Counted from the stretch's first letter, positions 27,197 to 37,291 are shown. The stretch: DNA of 64,000 nt from Woronichinia naegeliana WA131 (GCA_025370055.1 CP073041.1:3224001-3288000), one strand, 5' to 3'. A program made the numbers and translations. Notes: a model not told the origin generated them from the letters alone.

Positions 27197-28950
27197 CCCG
27201 TATTCCGTACTAGTCTTGAAAAAATAAAAATAGATTCAAAAATGGCTACAGAATAGTTAAAATAAAAAAGCTAATAAACCCAAGAGAAAATGACCCAATT
27301 AAACGTTAAAAATCTCGACCATTTAGGAATAATCGCGGCGATAGTTGATGAACTAGGTCTAGTGGATTATATCAATGAACAACTAGGAGAAAATGACCGT
27401 GCTAAAATCAGTGCGGGTCTGGTAGTGAAAGCGATGATTCTCAATGGCTTAGGCTTTATCAACTCTCCTTTATATTTGTTCAGTCGTTTTTTTGAAGATA
27501 AACCAGTAGAACATCTTTTAGGAAAAGGAATAAAAGCCAGCGACCTGAATGATGACCGTTTAGGGAGAGTCTTAGATTTAATCTTTATGGCCGGCATCAG
27601 CCGTTTGTTTCTCGGAATTTGTCTAAAAGCCGTAGAAATCTTCAAAATAGTGATGAAAAGTTCCCATTTAGACTCCAGTTCATTATCGGTACAAGGGGAA
27701 TATAAATTATCGGTGGAGAGAGAAGACAAAGAAAGCCAAATAATCCATATCACTCATGGCTATTCAAAGGATAAGCGACCAGACTTGAAACAATTTGTCT
27801 TGAATCTAGTCTGTTGGGGGGATGGCGACATTCCCGCTTTTCTCGAATTAGGAGATGGCAATCAAAGTGATAAAAAAGAGTTTGCTAAACTCTTGAAAAA
27901 GTTCAATGAGCAGTGGCAATTCGATGGTTTGTATATAGCAGATTCAGCCTTATACAGTGCCGATAACTTGCAAAAGTTAACCGGCATATACTGGTTATGT
28001 TCTGTGCCGAAAACGATTAGAGAAGTGCAGGATGCGGTCAGTCAATTAGCCTCGGAGCAATTCATCACAACTGATTTAGAGGGCTATCGTCTTACCTCCT
28101 TAGAAAGTGAATATGGGGGAGTCAAACAACGTTGGATAGTGGTAGATAGCGAGCAAAAAAAAGCTTTAGACCTCAAACAACTGACGAAGAAGACAGAGAA
28201 AGCAACGGCTCAAGCTCAAAGACAATTAGAACAATTACAGCGTCAGGAATTTGCTTGTCGGGAGGATGCTTTAACCGCCCTGAGCCGATGGGAGAAGAGT
28301 TTAGAATGGCATCTTCTTCAAGACCTAACTGTCGTCGAAAAATGTCATTACGGTCATCGAGGTAAACCCCGTCCCCATGAACAGCCCATTCGTCGTAGCT
28401 ATCATGCCCAAGCCACTTTCAGCCTCAATAGTGCGAAAGTTCAAGCTTCAGAGCGGGCAGCAGGACGTTTTGTCTTGGCGACGAATCAGCTAGATGGAGA
28501 CTCTTTGAGCGATGAGCAACTGCTTGTCCACTACAAGCAACAGCAAGGGGTAGAGCGAGGTTTTCGCTTCCTTAAAGACCCTCTGTTTTTGGCGTCCAGT
28601 GTTTTTCTCAAAACCCCTGAGCGGATTATGGCATTGAGTTTCATCATGGTGTTGTGTTTACTGGTGTACAGCTTGGGACAACGTAAACTGAGACTGGCTC
28701 TGGCAGAGCAGGAGGAGACTGTGCCTAATCAGTTGGGAAAGCCGACTCAGCGTCCGACACTGCGTTGGATTTTTCAGATGTTGAGAGGAGTTCATTGGGT
28801 TGTACTGGATAATTGTCCCCAAATAATCAATCTAACGCTTGAGCGAGAGAGGATTTTGCGCTTTTTTGGGGCTACTACTTGTCAGTATTATCTTTTGTCA
28901 TAATGACTTTTCTTATTTTCTTTGTTCTTTTTTTATGTACGGAATGTGGG
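27197..28950 (+). mobile_element. IS1634-family element, 1754 bp, complete
   Basis: The ends are CCCGTATTCCGTAC (27197) and GTACGGAATGTGGG (28950). The flanking direct repeat is TTCTC (27192-27196, 28951-28955), possibly 6 bp (GTTCTC) if the last G is counted outside. This agrees with the 5-6-bp duplications of the family. Confidence 0.9.
27290..28903 (+). CDS. IS1634-family transposase
   Basis: This 537-residue protein is intact. The N-terminal DUF4277-like domain (KNLDHLGIIAAIVDELGLVD, then INSPLYLFSRFFEDKPVEHL) is followed by the LDSSSLSVQGEY region, LELGDGNQSDKKEF, LYIADSALYSADNL with an acidic residue, and QQGVERGFRFLKDPLF with the catalytic Glu. The length is normal for the family. It is the only complete IS1634 transposase in the window. 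It could also act on the IS1634-type MITE at 45727-48026, whose ends match. Confidence 0.92.
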   Translation: MTQLNVKNLDHLGIIAAIVDELGLVDYINEQLGENDRAKISAGLVVKAMILNGLGFINSPLYLFSRFFEDKPVEHLLGKGIKASDLNDDRLGRVLDLIFMAGISRLFLGICLKAVEIFKIVMKSSHLDSSSLSVQGEYKLSVEREDKESQIIHITHGYSKDKRPDLKQFVLNLVCWGDGDIPAFLELGDGNQSDKKEFAKLLKKFNEQWQFDGLYIADSALYSADNLQKLTGIYWLCSVPKTIREVQDAVSQLASEQFITTDLEGYRLTSLESEYGGVKQRWIVVDSEQKKALDLKQLTKKTEKATAQAQRQLEQLQRQEFACREDALTALSRWEKSLEWHLLQDLTVVEKCHYGHRGKPRPHEQPIRRSYHAQATFSLNSAKVQASERAAGRFVLATNQLDGDSLSDEQLLVHYKQQQGVERGFRFLKDPLFLASSVFLKTPERIMALSFIMVLCLLVYSLGQRKLRLALAEQEETVPNQLGKPTQRPTLRWIFQMLRGVHWVVLDNCPQIINLTLERERILRFFGATTCQYYLLS

Positions 28951-29385
28951 TTCTCGATTCTCAGATTTTAAGTCCCGACCAGATGTTAGCTGAATATAAG
29001 GCTCAACAACACACCGAGCGCGGCTTTCGTTTTCTTAAAGACCCTTTCTTTTTTGCCTCTGCTCTTTTTCTCAAGAATCCTCAACGCATTATGGCTTTGA
29101 TGATGATTATGGTTGTCTCTTTGTTGGTTTGCACTTTGGCACAACGTCGCCTACGACAGGCTTTGGCCCTTTCCCATCAGACTATTCCTAATCAAAAGGG
29201 TAAACCTACTGCCATTCCCACTCTGCGTTGGGTCTTTCAGTCTTTTCTGTTTATCCGTTGCTTAGAGGTTGACGGTATTAAAACTATCGTTAATTTGACC
29301 TCCAATCACAAATATATTCTTTCCTTTCTTGGCTCTTCCTGCCAAAAATACTACTTTATCTCTTGAACTACCTGCGGAATGTGGG

Positions 29386-29486
29386 TTGGAGACTTGCCAC
29401 GTTTTATTCGCTGGACGTAAAGCTATGTCCAACTTGGCTTTGCTGACATCTATTCCAACCCATTGGCTTGCTGTTTGAGTTACCAT
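29386..29486 (-). pseudogene. IS110-family transposase, N-terminal fragment
   Basis: On the minus strand the ATG at 29486 reads MVTQTASQWVGIDVSKAKLD, which is the RuvC-like start of IS110 transposases with the first Asp of the DEDD set. The gene is cut after about 33 codons by the right end of the IS1634 element. The rest is absent from the window. Confidence 0.8.
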
Positions 29487-29823
29487 GTTCGTACCCCTGT
29501 TTTTGAGTTTGTCTCTTCATCACTCGACCTTGTTCCATTCGGGTTCGAGACCCTCTCGATTTTTCGAGTTGCTGAAGGGTTAATGAGTGTCGACCTAGAC
29601 TAAATCTCGGCTTTGATAACCAAGGGGGCATCGGCCTACCACTCTTTCTCTAAGATACAAGGGGGCGAAAATCTCAATCTATGACCGTGCTAAGTATAGA
29701 TCAGGTTAAACAGAAAGGACTTGTCTGTAAACAGTAGCCTTATCTAGGGGAGAATCTGTTTCAAATTAAATCAATATCACCAGCTTTACTGTTGACAAAA
29801 TCAAGAATGTTTGATAGAAAAAC
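29487..29823. other. Gap: IS110 left flank and an IS630 end relic
   Basis: 29487-29680 is probably the non-coding left part of the lost IS110 element. At about 29683-29700 CTATGACCGTGCTAAGTATA matches the outer end of the IS630 relic at 53014 and of IS630-D, so an IS630 end remains here. No gene is supported. Confidence 0.45.
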
Positions 29824-29853
29824 TTGACTTTGGAGAAAAAATCGAGATAGGAT
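29824..29853 (+). promoter_or_regulatory. Sigma70-type promoter of the PEP-CTERM gene
   Basis: TTGACT (29824-29829) and TAGGAT (29848-29853) are separated by 18 bp and lie 36 bp upstream of the GTG start. A GGAGG ribosome binding site is at 29877-29881. Confidence 0.5.
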
Positions 29854-31164
29854 AACAAAAAAATTTCGTTAATTGTGGAGGAAATCCCGTGAAAACATTA
29901 GCTAAACTTATCGCAAAGAGTGCGATCGGGGTAAGTACGCTTATCAGTCTAGGTTTGCTCTCCGCACCCGCGCAAGCCATCACAATCTGGAACTGGTCTT
30001 TTACTGGAAGCAGTAACCAATCGGCATCAGGTACTTTCCAGACGGCAGACGTGACCCCCACAGCAGGAGTCACCTATACCATTACTGGAATCACAGGCAC
30101 GTACAACCGCGATTCTGTGGCTTATACGATCACGGGACTGGATACCACCTTTGTTAATCCGAGCAATACATTCCAATGGGATGGCACTCCATCTTCCTCA
30201 CTTTTGTCAGATTTGGGCGGAATTTCCTTCAATACATCATCCAATTCAGTTAATATTTTCTATAGCTTACATCTTGCACCAAAACTCATGTTCTAAGTTG
30301 TGACAGCAACTAACTGAAGTTGGAGTCCAAAAGATTGCAAAAGTGGACGTAATCGCTCGACTTGAGAAAAAAGGGAACAAAGAGCAACATCAGGAAAAAG
30401 TGTCTGAAGAGCAGAAGCAGAAGCTTGACCCCAATCAGGTGGTTTAGAGGAGTCAGTAGAAAGATAAACCCAATGGGCAAGAAGAAAACTAATCATCGAA
30501 AGAAGCAACCAGCGATAAACCCCCAGAAGAGTTTGTTGACCAAAACGATGTAAACCAAAACGATGTTTTACGGTCTTGAAAAAGCCCTCAATACTCCATC
30601 TTCGCCGTCCCCACCAGATAATGGTACTGGACTTAAGAGGACGAGTCGATAAGACGAAGCGTTTTTCGAGTTTGCCGTTACGTTTGAGGTAGAACCAAGA
30701 GATAGTAACAGGGAAAGATAATCCATCAAGAGTGACCTGTTGTCCTTTTTTGAGCAAATCACGAAGCTGACGACCATCAGCTAATTTACGGTCACAACGC
30801 ACACCGACGATAACCGCAAGACGGCGTTTTTTCATCGCTTGAAGGAATTGCACACTACTAAAGGCGGTATCGGCTAAAATGACAACCCGAAAAGCACTCA
30901 GGAGTTCTTTGGGTAGGCTATCCACTAATCGCACCGCGAGTTGAGCGGGACTTCTTGTTTCTTTACCTCTCCAAACTCGAAATCCCCAGGGGACTCGAAA
31001 TTCTCCTATCACCAGATAAATCACCAAAAGATGTAAACCCCTCTTCCCGTGAAGAACATGAATTAAATGCTCAAAAGCCTTAAATTTTCCGCATTTCTCC
31101 AGTGTCGTTAAGTCCACAATCACCTGCAACCAAGGTCGTCTTCCTCTTGGAGCATAGGTAAGTA

Positions 31165-31374
31165 GGGTCTGCTGAAAAAGTCCACAAAACGAACCTAGAT
31201 GCCACAGGAGGCGAAAAATGGTGACTTCAGAGAGTAGTTTCCAATTTCAACCCCCAGTTTTCCAACGACGTGCATGGGCTTTGAGCCTCCAAAGGCCATA
31301 ACCTTGCACCTGATCGTTTTTAAAATGCTTGAAAGCATTATCTGGCAAGGGTTCTATACTTATTCAGCAAGCCC
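31165..31374. mobile_element. MITE-1 (210 bp, IS-A type ends)
   Basis: It starts GGGTCTGCTGAAAAAGTCC and ends CTTATTCAGCAAGCCC. It is flanked by TAAGTA on both sides (31159-31164, 31375-31380). Confidence 0.88.
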
Positions 31375-31380
31375 TAAGTA

Positions 31381-31590
31381 GGGTCTGCTGAATAAGTCCA
31401 CAAAACGAACCTAGATGCCACAGGACGCGAAAAATGGTGACTTCAGAGAGTTGTTTCCAATTTCAACCCCCAGTTTTCCAACGACGTGCATGGGCTTTGA
31501 GCCTCCAAAGGCCATAACCTTGCACCTGATCGTTTTTAAAATGCTTGAAAGCATTATCTGGAAAGGGTTCTATACTTATTCAACAAGCCC
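31381..31590. mobile_element. MITE-2 (210 bp, IS-A type ends)
   Basis: Nearly identical to MITE-1. It is flanked by TAAGTA (31375-31380, 31591-31596), so it shares its left duplication with MITE-1 and its right one with IS-A copy 2. Confidence 0.88.
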
Positions 31591-32862
31591 TAAGTAGGGC
31601 TTGCTGAAAAAGTCAAAAAACGAAAGAAATGTGGGTTAGGGAAGTATGGACTGAAAAAGCATAGATAACTTATCCTTATGGAAACAAATCAAAATACAGA
31701 TTTTGTTTAATCTATTGTTCCTTTCTGTCTAAAAAGGTCAACACAAATCACTCCTCACAAAAGAGAGGAAAATTAACACCATTTTTCACAAGAAAAACGA
31801 CTCTACAACTTTTTACTTTTTGTCTTCTGAAGTAGAGTAGAAAGATTCATTACCAAAAAGTTCATCGCAATTACCGTTTCCGAGGTCTCAGGTAGTTTGG
31901 CCATCACTCGACCAAGACTAAATTTCCTCTTTCCCTGTCCGAATTTACCCTCAATGGCATTACGCACTCTTTCATCTGAGCGTGCCTCTTTCTTTTTTTC
32001 TTTGCTCACCTCTTTCGGCGGTCTTCCCAATCGGGGACCACTCATTCTTATATCCCTTTCTTTACAATAAGCTCGATTCGCTTTTGTTCGATAGATTTTA
32101 TCCACATGAACCGATTCCGGATAACATCCTGTTTCCCTTTTATATTCTTCTATTCGCGCTTGTAAATCTCCCGATTCGTTGTAATTATCCCAACTTAATT
32201 TGTCTAAGAAGACAAAGCCATTCACATTACTTGCCGATATTTTAGCTCCAAACTCTACTGCTTTTCCCGCTTTTCCACGCACTATTGGACGCACGTGAGG
32301 TTGGCTTACACTCACAATTCTGTTTTCTACTTTATTTGTCTTTTTTTCATACATTTCTAACTGTTGCTCATACACTTTTCCTATCGTTACAAGCTCTTCT
32401 TGCTCTTTTTTCGTTAGTTTTTCTAACTTTGCTCCCTCTTCTATCATTTTTTCTATATGAGACAAGTTTCTTTTTATATATCCTAGTTGTTTTTTTGTTC
32501 CTTTTCTTCTTTCTTTTTTTGACACACGACGTTTTTTTGCTATGGCTAAGTACTCTTTTCTTGCCACTTCCCTATAAGTCCTCGGCTTTTCTTTCCTTTT
32601 CTCTTTTATTTCTTCATACAGCTTATCTATTATTTTTTCTGTTTTTTCTCTGGCATCATTCAATATTCCTATATCCGTTGGATATTTTATATCTGCTGGT
32701 GTACAAGTCGCATCTAACAATAACTTTCCTTCATTTTCTTTTTTTTCTGACGCTACACCCGTCGCTTTTTTTTCTATTTCTTTATTAATTTTATTTATTA
32801 ATTCCATTCCTATTTTTTTACGAAAATGAACCATCATTGACGCATTAAATGCTTCTTTGCTA

Positions 32863-34252
32863 GGGTGTGACCTTTAGTTGATGAAGGAAAAGAAAAGTGT
32901 TAACATGGGATGAAAAGTGACAAAGAGGAAACAATGATGACAGCAAAACTAATTAATGTAGAGGGTTCAAAGATAAAAATAGAACTAACATTAGAACTCA
33001 GTCGTTCAATGTTGGATACAGAAATAAATATTCAAAAAGGCTTAAACGAAGTAGGTTGCATCGCCAGCAAAGAAGCCTTGAAATATTTAGATACAGATGG
33101 TTCACCCTTAAAAATCGGTGAAGAAATCTGGAAGAGTAAGGGAGAGCAACCGAAAGAATATCAAACACCTTATGGTGAGGTTATAGTGAATCGTCATGTA
33201 TATCAGCGTTCACCTTTGAGGAAAAACGTATTGCCCCTTAGAAAGAGAAGCAAGGATAATCATAACATCAACGCCATTATTGGCAAAACAGGTATCCTCA
33301 AAAATGTCAGGGATGGCAGGCAAAGAGGTGAAAAATGATTTATTAGAAAATCATGGTAGAAAAGTAGCGCTATCCTATATCCAAAGATTGAGTGAAGCAG
33401 TAGGAAGTGTGGTACAGGCAAAAGAAGAAGCGTGGAGTTATGCCCCGCCCAAGGAGGATAGCCAAATTGCAACAGTGGGAATAGGATTAGATGGAACCTG
33501 TATGCTGATGTGTGAGGATGGCTACCGTGAAGCAATGGTGGGAACCGTTTCCCTATACGATAGTGAAGGCGAACGTCAACATACAATCTATCTAGGTGCG
33601 GCACCAGAGTATGGAAAAAAGAGTTTTCTAGAAAGATTAGAAAGAGAAATTGAGCGAGCGAAAAACCGTTATCCAGAGGCAACATTGGTCGGGATAGCAG
33701 ACGGGGCAGAATCAAATTGGAAGTTTTTAGAAAAGCAAACGGAAGAACAGATATTAGATTTCTATCATGCCTCTGGTTACTTAGGTGCCTTGGCAGAAGC
33801 GTTGCATCCGAATACCGTGTCAAAACAAAAAGAATGGTTGACTGAAAATTGTCGAGAACTCAAGCATGAAAAAGGAAAAGCAGGAGAACTGCTAAATCTG
33901 ATGAAAGAAGTCAAAGAAGAAAAAAGTCATTCTAAGAATCTTACCGAGAAACTACAAGCGGCGATTACTTATTACGAGAATCATCAGCATCAAATGGATT
34001 ATGCTGAATACATAGAGAAAAAGTATCCGATTGGTTCAGGTGTTACGGAAGCAGCTTGTAAGACGTTGGTCAAACAACGATTATGTTGTTCAGGGATGCG
34101 ATGGAAGGAAAAAGGAGCAGGAATTATTTTGAGCCTACGAGCTTTGGTATTGACCAAGGAACGATGGAGTCAATTTTGGGCAAAACTTGATCAATATGGG
34201 TTCCCTGTAGAACCCTGATTACAACAGCTTTTATCAACTAAAGGTCGCACCC
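32863..34252 (+). mobile_element. ISKra4-family element, 1390 bp
   Basis: The ends are GGGTGTGACCTTTAGTTGAT (32863) and the complement of GGGTGCGACCTTTAGTTGAT (34252). The 8-bp duplication CTTTGCTA flanks it (32855-32862, 34253-34260). Confidence 0.92.
32910..34218 (+). pseudogene. ISKra4-family transposase with +1 frameshift
   Basis: The first frame (MMTAKLINVEGSKIKIELTL to QTPYGEVIVNRHVYQRS) ends out of frame at 33338. The second frame is open from TYCPLEREARI (about 33227) through VGIGLDGTCMLMCEDG (first Asp), LVGIADGAESNW (second Asp) and YPIGSGVTEAACKTLVKQRL (Glu block) to 34218. The switch lies at a run of five A near 33222 and needs +1. The family normally uses a single frame, so I read this as a mutation. 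Confidence 0.82.
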
Positions 34253-34794
34253 CTTTGCTACTATAGCTTTCCATTCCTATAAAGTACTGTAAATAAGGGT
34301 TTTCTTTTATTTGTTCTACTGTTTCTCTGTCACTTTTTCCTGAAATTTCTTTGATAATTAATGCTCCTAATGCCATTCTAAATGATTTGGCTGGGGCTCC
34401 TTTTTTTTCTGTGAAGTTTTTTGCATATTCTTCCTCATATTCTTCCCAAAGAATCATTTTTGACATTTCTATCCAACGATTTTCTTCGTCTAACTGCCCG
34501 CCGAACAGATTTTTCAAGTTTTCTGGTGTTTCAATTGAGTACTGTTGCTTTCGGTACATCTGCTTTCTCTCTTCTTAATGCAATGGTTTTGAGGCATTCT
34601 ACCCTATTTTCGTGCATTCTAGCGGTTCTTAATTCGCCTACTATTTTTCTCCGTAAAGGTTTCAGCTTTTTTCAGCAAGCCCTAAGTAGTTCTTTGAGAA
34701 TTGCTTTTCGCACTGCTCGGATAATTTGGCGAGTACCCCAATCATACTGATTCAAAAATCGGCTTAAGGCCGAGGGTGATTTTGTTTGACTATA

Positions 34795-35921
34795 CTAAAC
34801 ACGGTCACAGGTTGCGAATTCTAAAAATAAGAGATAATATAATAAAAATAGAAAAATTAGTCAAGAGGCTGAGAAATGATTAAGTTAGAATTTACAGAAG
34901 AAGACAAAAGACTGTTGTCTTACGGTCGGTTTAATCACCCGCATCCTAGAGTGCAGCTAAAGATGGAAGTTTTATGGCTAAAAAGTCAGGGATTGTCTCA
35001 TCAAAAAATTGCTCAATTCGCAGGAGTTTCAGTAAATACGGTGACAAGCTATATCCGTGATTATCAAGAGGGCGGGATAGAAAAACTAAAAGAAATAAAA
35101 TTTAATCGCCCGAAAAGCGAGTTAACAGAGCATCAAGGGACAATTGAGGCATATTTTGAGTCAAATCCACCAGCAACAATAAATGAAGCAGTAAAAAGAA
35201 TAGAAGAATTAACAGGAATAAAAAGAAGTCCGACGCAAGTCAGAAAATTTTTAAAGTCAATAGGAATGAGGTGTCTAAAGGTGGGAACAATTCCATCAAA
35301 AGCAGATGTAGAAGCTCAGGATAGCTATAGAGAAAAAGAGCTAGAACCAAGGCTAGAAGAGGCAAAAGCAGGAAAAAGGGCAGTTTTCTTTGTAGATGCC
35401 TCTCATTTTGTAATGGGAGCATTTGTAAATTTTATATGGTGCTTCAAGAGGATTTTTATTAAGTCACCATCAGGGAGAAAACGTTTTAATGTGTTAGGAG
35501 CATTAAATGCAATTACCCATGAAGTAATTATGGTAACGAACAGTTCTTATATTACGGGAACTCAGGTTTGTGAACTCCTAGAAAAGATAGCAGAATTAGG
35601 ACTATTAATACCGATTACGTTGGTATTAGACAATGCTCGTTATCAAAAATGCCGAATTGTACAGGAGTTGGCAGAATCATTAGGAATAGAGTTACTGTAC
35701 TTACCTCCTTATTCTCCTAACTTGAATTTAATTGAAAGACTGTGGAAGTTTGTGAAGAAGAAGTGTTTATACGCAAAATATTATGAAGATTTTACGCAGT
35801 TTTCTGCAGCAATTTCAGGATGTCTTGAGGATGCTAACGTAAAATATAAGGAGGAGCTTGATTCTCTGCTCACCTTACGATTTCAACGCTTTGATAAATC
35901 TCAGATTATGAACGTTTGAAG
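34795..35921 (+). mobile_element. IS630-D, copy 2 (1127 bp)
   Basis: CTAAACACGGTCA starts at 34795 and the element ends with the complement of CTTCAAACGTTCA at 35921. TA flanks both ends (34793-34794, 35922-35923). It is inserted in the IS4/IS701-like transposase. Confidence 0.87.
34876..35919 (+). CDS. IS630-family transposase (IS630-D copy 2)
   Basis: This intact 347-residue transposase is the same as at 23237-24280, with Thr instead of Lys at residue 7. The HTH and the three DDE blocks (FFVDASHF, LVLDNARYQ, LPPYSPNLNLIERLW) are unchanged. The stop lies two bases from the element end. Confidence 0.92.
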   Translation: MIKLEFTEEDKRLLSYGRFNHPHPRVQLKMEVLWLKSQGLSHQKIAQFAGVSVNTVTSYIRDYQEGGIEKLKEIKFNRPKSELTEHQGTIEAYFESNPPATINEAVKRIEELTGIKRSPTQVRKFLKSIGMRCLKVGTIPSKADVEAQDSYREKELEPRLEEAKAGKRAVFFVDASHFVMGAFVNFIWCFKRIFIKSPSGRKRFNVLGALNAITHEVIMVTNSSYITGTQVCELLEKIAELGLLIPITLVLDNARYQKCRIVQELAESLGIELLYLPPYSPNLNLIERLWKFVKKKCLYAKYYEDFTQFSAAISGCLEDANVKYKEELDSLLTLRFQRFDKSQIMNV

Positions 35922-36460
35922 TATATGTTGGGGTAGAGGATGACCTTGAGCTTCTAGGAATAGCCCCAACATTGCCTGCAAACTATCGCGTTGATAGGAG
36001 GTCGGCATCAAACCTAGCAATGTATAAACTAGGGTCTGGGCTTGTATAAGAATGGTTTCCATTGTTTTGCTGTTTTTTCACTTCTACTCCTTTTTCCACT
36101 TTCTTGACCCTTTCCGCCAGTCGTTCTTTTGTTCTACTGCAAGATGTAAGATAGTAGAAATGATGGCTATCAGCCTGTAGATGGCACATTTACGAATTTC
36201 GGTATCGGTGATGATTATATCGTTTCTAGTACTCTTAGCCCAGCTACTCCTGTTCCTTGGGAAACGGATGCGCTGCCGGTTATGGGTAGCACCATTCTTT
36301 TTGGGTTGGGAATTTGGGCTAAACGTAAATTTGCCAAGCCTCTCGAAAAATAGGGTCTCTGACAATTGATAGTTGATAATTGACAATTGACACAGCACTT
36401 ATCAGGACTCTAACGTACAGTTTTTTCTGTACGCCTTGATCAAGCAAAGTACCGTAATTG

Positions 36461-37282
36461 TCAATTTTCCATTGTCAATTGTCCATTCATTTGTTGTAAT
36501 TCTTGTTCCGATAAACCTGTCAGGCTGACTACCTCTGCTAAAGTCATGCCTCGCTGTAAAAGTTGTCGAGCAATTTCCAGCTTACCCTCAAGTTTGCCCT
36601 CAAGTTTGCCCTCAAGTTTGCCCTCAAGTTTGCCCTCAAGTTTGACATCTTTATAAAATTGGGTTTGTTTCCAGTCTGTTAAATCAAACATCTGCTCTAA
36701 CTCCTGACGACTTTTTTGCGGAAATTTATAAATAATAATTTTCTCTACTAATTCTATAACATTAGCTTGGGTGGCAGCATCCTTAATGTCTTGACGAACT
36801 TGATTCAGTAGAAACTGGGCTTGTTGAGGAGCTTGGCTTTCTGGGACAGACACTAATTGAATAATACCTAAACCCAATGAAGAAGAAGGCTGATCCAGTT
36901 GATCGAGATAAATCTTTTGTAGGCAGGGATCAAACATTTGATAGGCAAGGGGTAATTCACCATCCAAGCTTTGCTTACCCCAAAGCACAACGGCTTGCCA
37001 TTGACGCACGGGTTTATGTTGATTGAGATAGAGGATAATTTCGGTAAAAAATCGCCAATAGAAATCTGGGTCTGATTGAAATTGAACCTCAACAAAATAG
37101 AGGGGATATTCAGGATAGTTTTCATCGGGCAAAAATACACCATCAAGCCGAAAAGAAAGTTCTTTAATTTCTATGGATTTAAATTGGTAATTTTGGGCAA
37201 ATTTTGAGTCTGAACCAATCAATTCAAAAAGAAGTTCAGGAAAGGCTTGAAAGAGAGTGTAGAAAATTTTATCGGTTTTCAT
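36461..37282 (-). CDS. DUF2887 / Rpn-like PD-(D/E)XK protein with GKLE repeats
   Basis: This 273-residue cytosolic protein is common in many copies in cyanobacteria. The N-terminal domain (TDKIFYTLFQAFPELLFELI) and the nuclease-like core LDGVFLP ... PLYFVEVQFQ (Asp at about 48, Glu-x-Gln at about 66-68) match the DUF2887 group of PD-(D/E)XK-like, Rpn-related proteins. After WKQTQFYKDV come five perfect LEGK units (residues about 215-235) encoded by tandem 12-bp repeats, then a C-terminal helical domain MTLAEVVSLTGLSEQELQQM. Repeat number probably varies by slippage. It ends just inside an MITE-flanked region. Biological role uncertain. Confidence 0.8.
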   Translation of the reverse strand: MKTDKIFYTLFQAFPELLFELIGSDSKFAQNYQFKSIEIKELSFRLDGVFLPDENYPEYPLYFVEVQFQSDPDFYWRFFTEIILYLNQHKPVRQWQAVVLWGKQSLDGELPLAYQMFDPCLQKIYLDQLDQPSSSLGLGIIQLVSVPESQAPQQAQFLLNQVRQDIKDAATQANVIELVEKIIIYKFPQKSRQELEQMFDLTDWKQTQFYKDVKLEGKLEGKLEGKLEGKLEGKLEIARQLLQRGMTLAEVVSLTGLSEQELQQMNGQLTMEN

Positions 37283-37291
37283 TGCCTATTT

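Larger units (their letters stand above)
26519..29366 (+). pseudogene. IS1634-family transposase, truncated and split
   Basis: Piece one (26519 to about 27191) starts in mid-protein with QLGDGNESDKKVFPQIIK and runs to RAGRFILATNVL. Piece two resumes at about 28950 with DSQILSPDQMLAEYKAQQHT, the ERGFRFLKDP block with the catalytic Glu, and the C-terminus YYFIS. The N-terminal part is missing. The intact relative inserted in it shows the same blocks, about half identical by eye. Confidence 0.85.
26516..29385 (+). mobile_element. IS1634-family element, 5-prime truncated, carrying a second IS1634
   Basis: The left part is cut at 26516 by the ISL3 element. The right end GCGGAATGTGGG is at 29374-29385. 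An unrelated IS1634 member is inserted at 27197-28950. To the right it abuts an IS110 fragment. Confidence 0.8.
31803..34559 (-). pseudogene. IS-A transposase, copy 2, split by ISKra4
   Basis: The N-terminal piece starts at 34559 (MYRKQQYSIETPENL) and reaches MESYSSK. It is broken at CTTTGCTA by the ISKra4 element and resumes at EAFNASMMVHFRKK, ending at KTKSKKL (31803). Both pieces are otherwise open. This copy has the intact GTCAAAAATG run missing from copy 1. The ISKra4 insertion is its only obvious lesion. Confidence 0.88.
31597..34682 (-). mobile_element. IS-A element, copy 2, carrying a nested ISKra4
   Basis: The ends are GGGCTTGCTGAAAAAGTC (31597) and TTTCAGCAAGCCC (34682), flanked by TAAGTA (31591-31596, 34683-34688). 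Without the nested ISKra4 element and its 8-bp duplication the length is 1688 bp. Confidence 0.9.
30293..36062 (-). pseudogene. IS4/IS701-like transposase in three pieces
   Basis: It starts at ATG 36062 (METILIQAQTLVYTLLGLMP) and reads to HPLPQH, where IS630-D copy 2 is inserted. It resumes at about 34785 with SPSALSRFLNQYDWGTRQII and breaks at KELLT (the TAAGTA site). It resumes at about 31158 with YAPRGRRPWLQVIVDLTTLEK and ends at 30293. The DDE residues lie in VIVDLTTLE, VVILADTAFSS and WWGRRRWSIEGFFKTVKHRFG. Joined, it makes one uninterrupted transposase reading frame as far as I can follow. Confidence 0.82.
30263..36153 (-). mobile_element. IS4/IS701-like element with a nested IS tandem and IS630-D
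   Basis: The ends share CTTACATCTTGCA in inverted orientation (about 30266 and about 36150). A clear target duplication could not be resolved. The element is interrupted at TAAGTA by a tandem of MITE-1, MITE-2 and IS-A copy 2, and at TA by IS630-D copy 2. Confidence 0.75.
29889..36353 (+). pseudogene. Exported PEP-CTERM protein, split by an IS cluster
   Basis: The GTG at 29889 has a GGAGG site 7 bp upstream. The N-terminal piece has a signal peptide (KTLAKLIAKSAIGVSTLISL ... APAQA) and a short beta-rich domain ending at SNSVNIFY near 30262. The C-terminal piece resumes near 36154 with RNDGYQPVDGTFTNFGIGDDY and ends with the sorting tail PVPWETDALPVMGSTILFGLG followed by Lys/Arg. That is the cyanobacterial exosortase-type PEP-CTERM form. 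About 5.9 kb of IS DNA separates the two. The original protein was roughly 190 residues. Without the tail the first piece would be secreted but not anchored. Confidence 0.85.

Noticed and set aside
31415-31597. 60-codon open frame inside the MITEs as a small gene
   Set aside because: The frame is conserved only because the MITE copies are nearly identical. It has no ribosome site and runs through the terminal repeats and target duplication.
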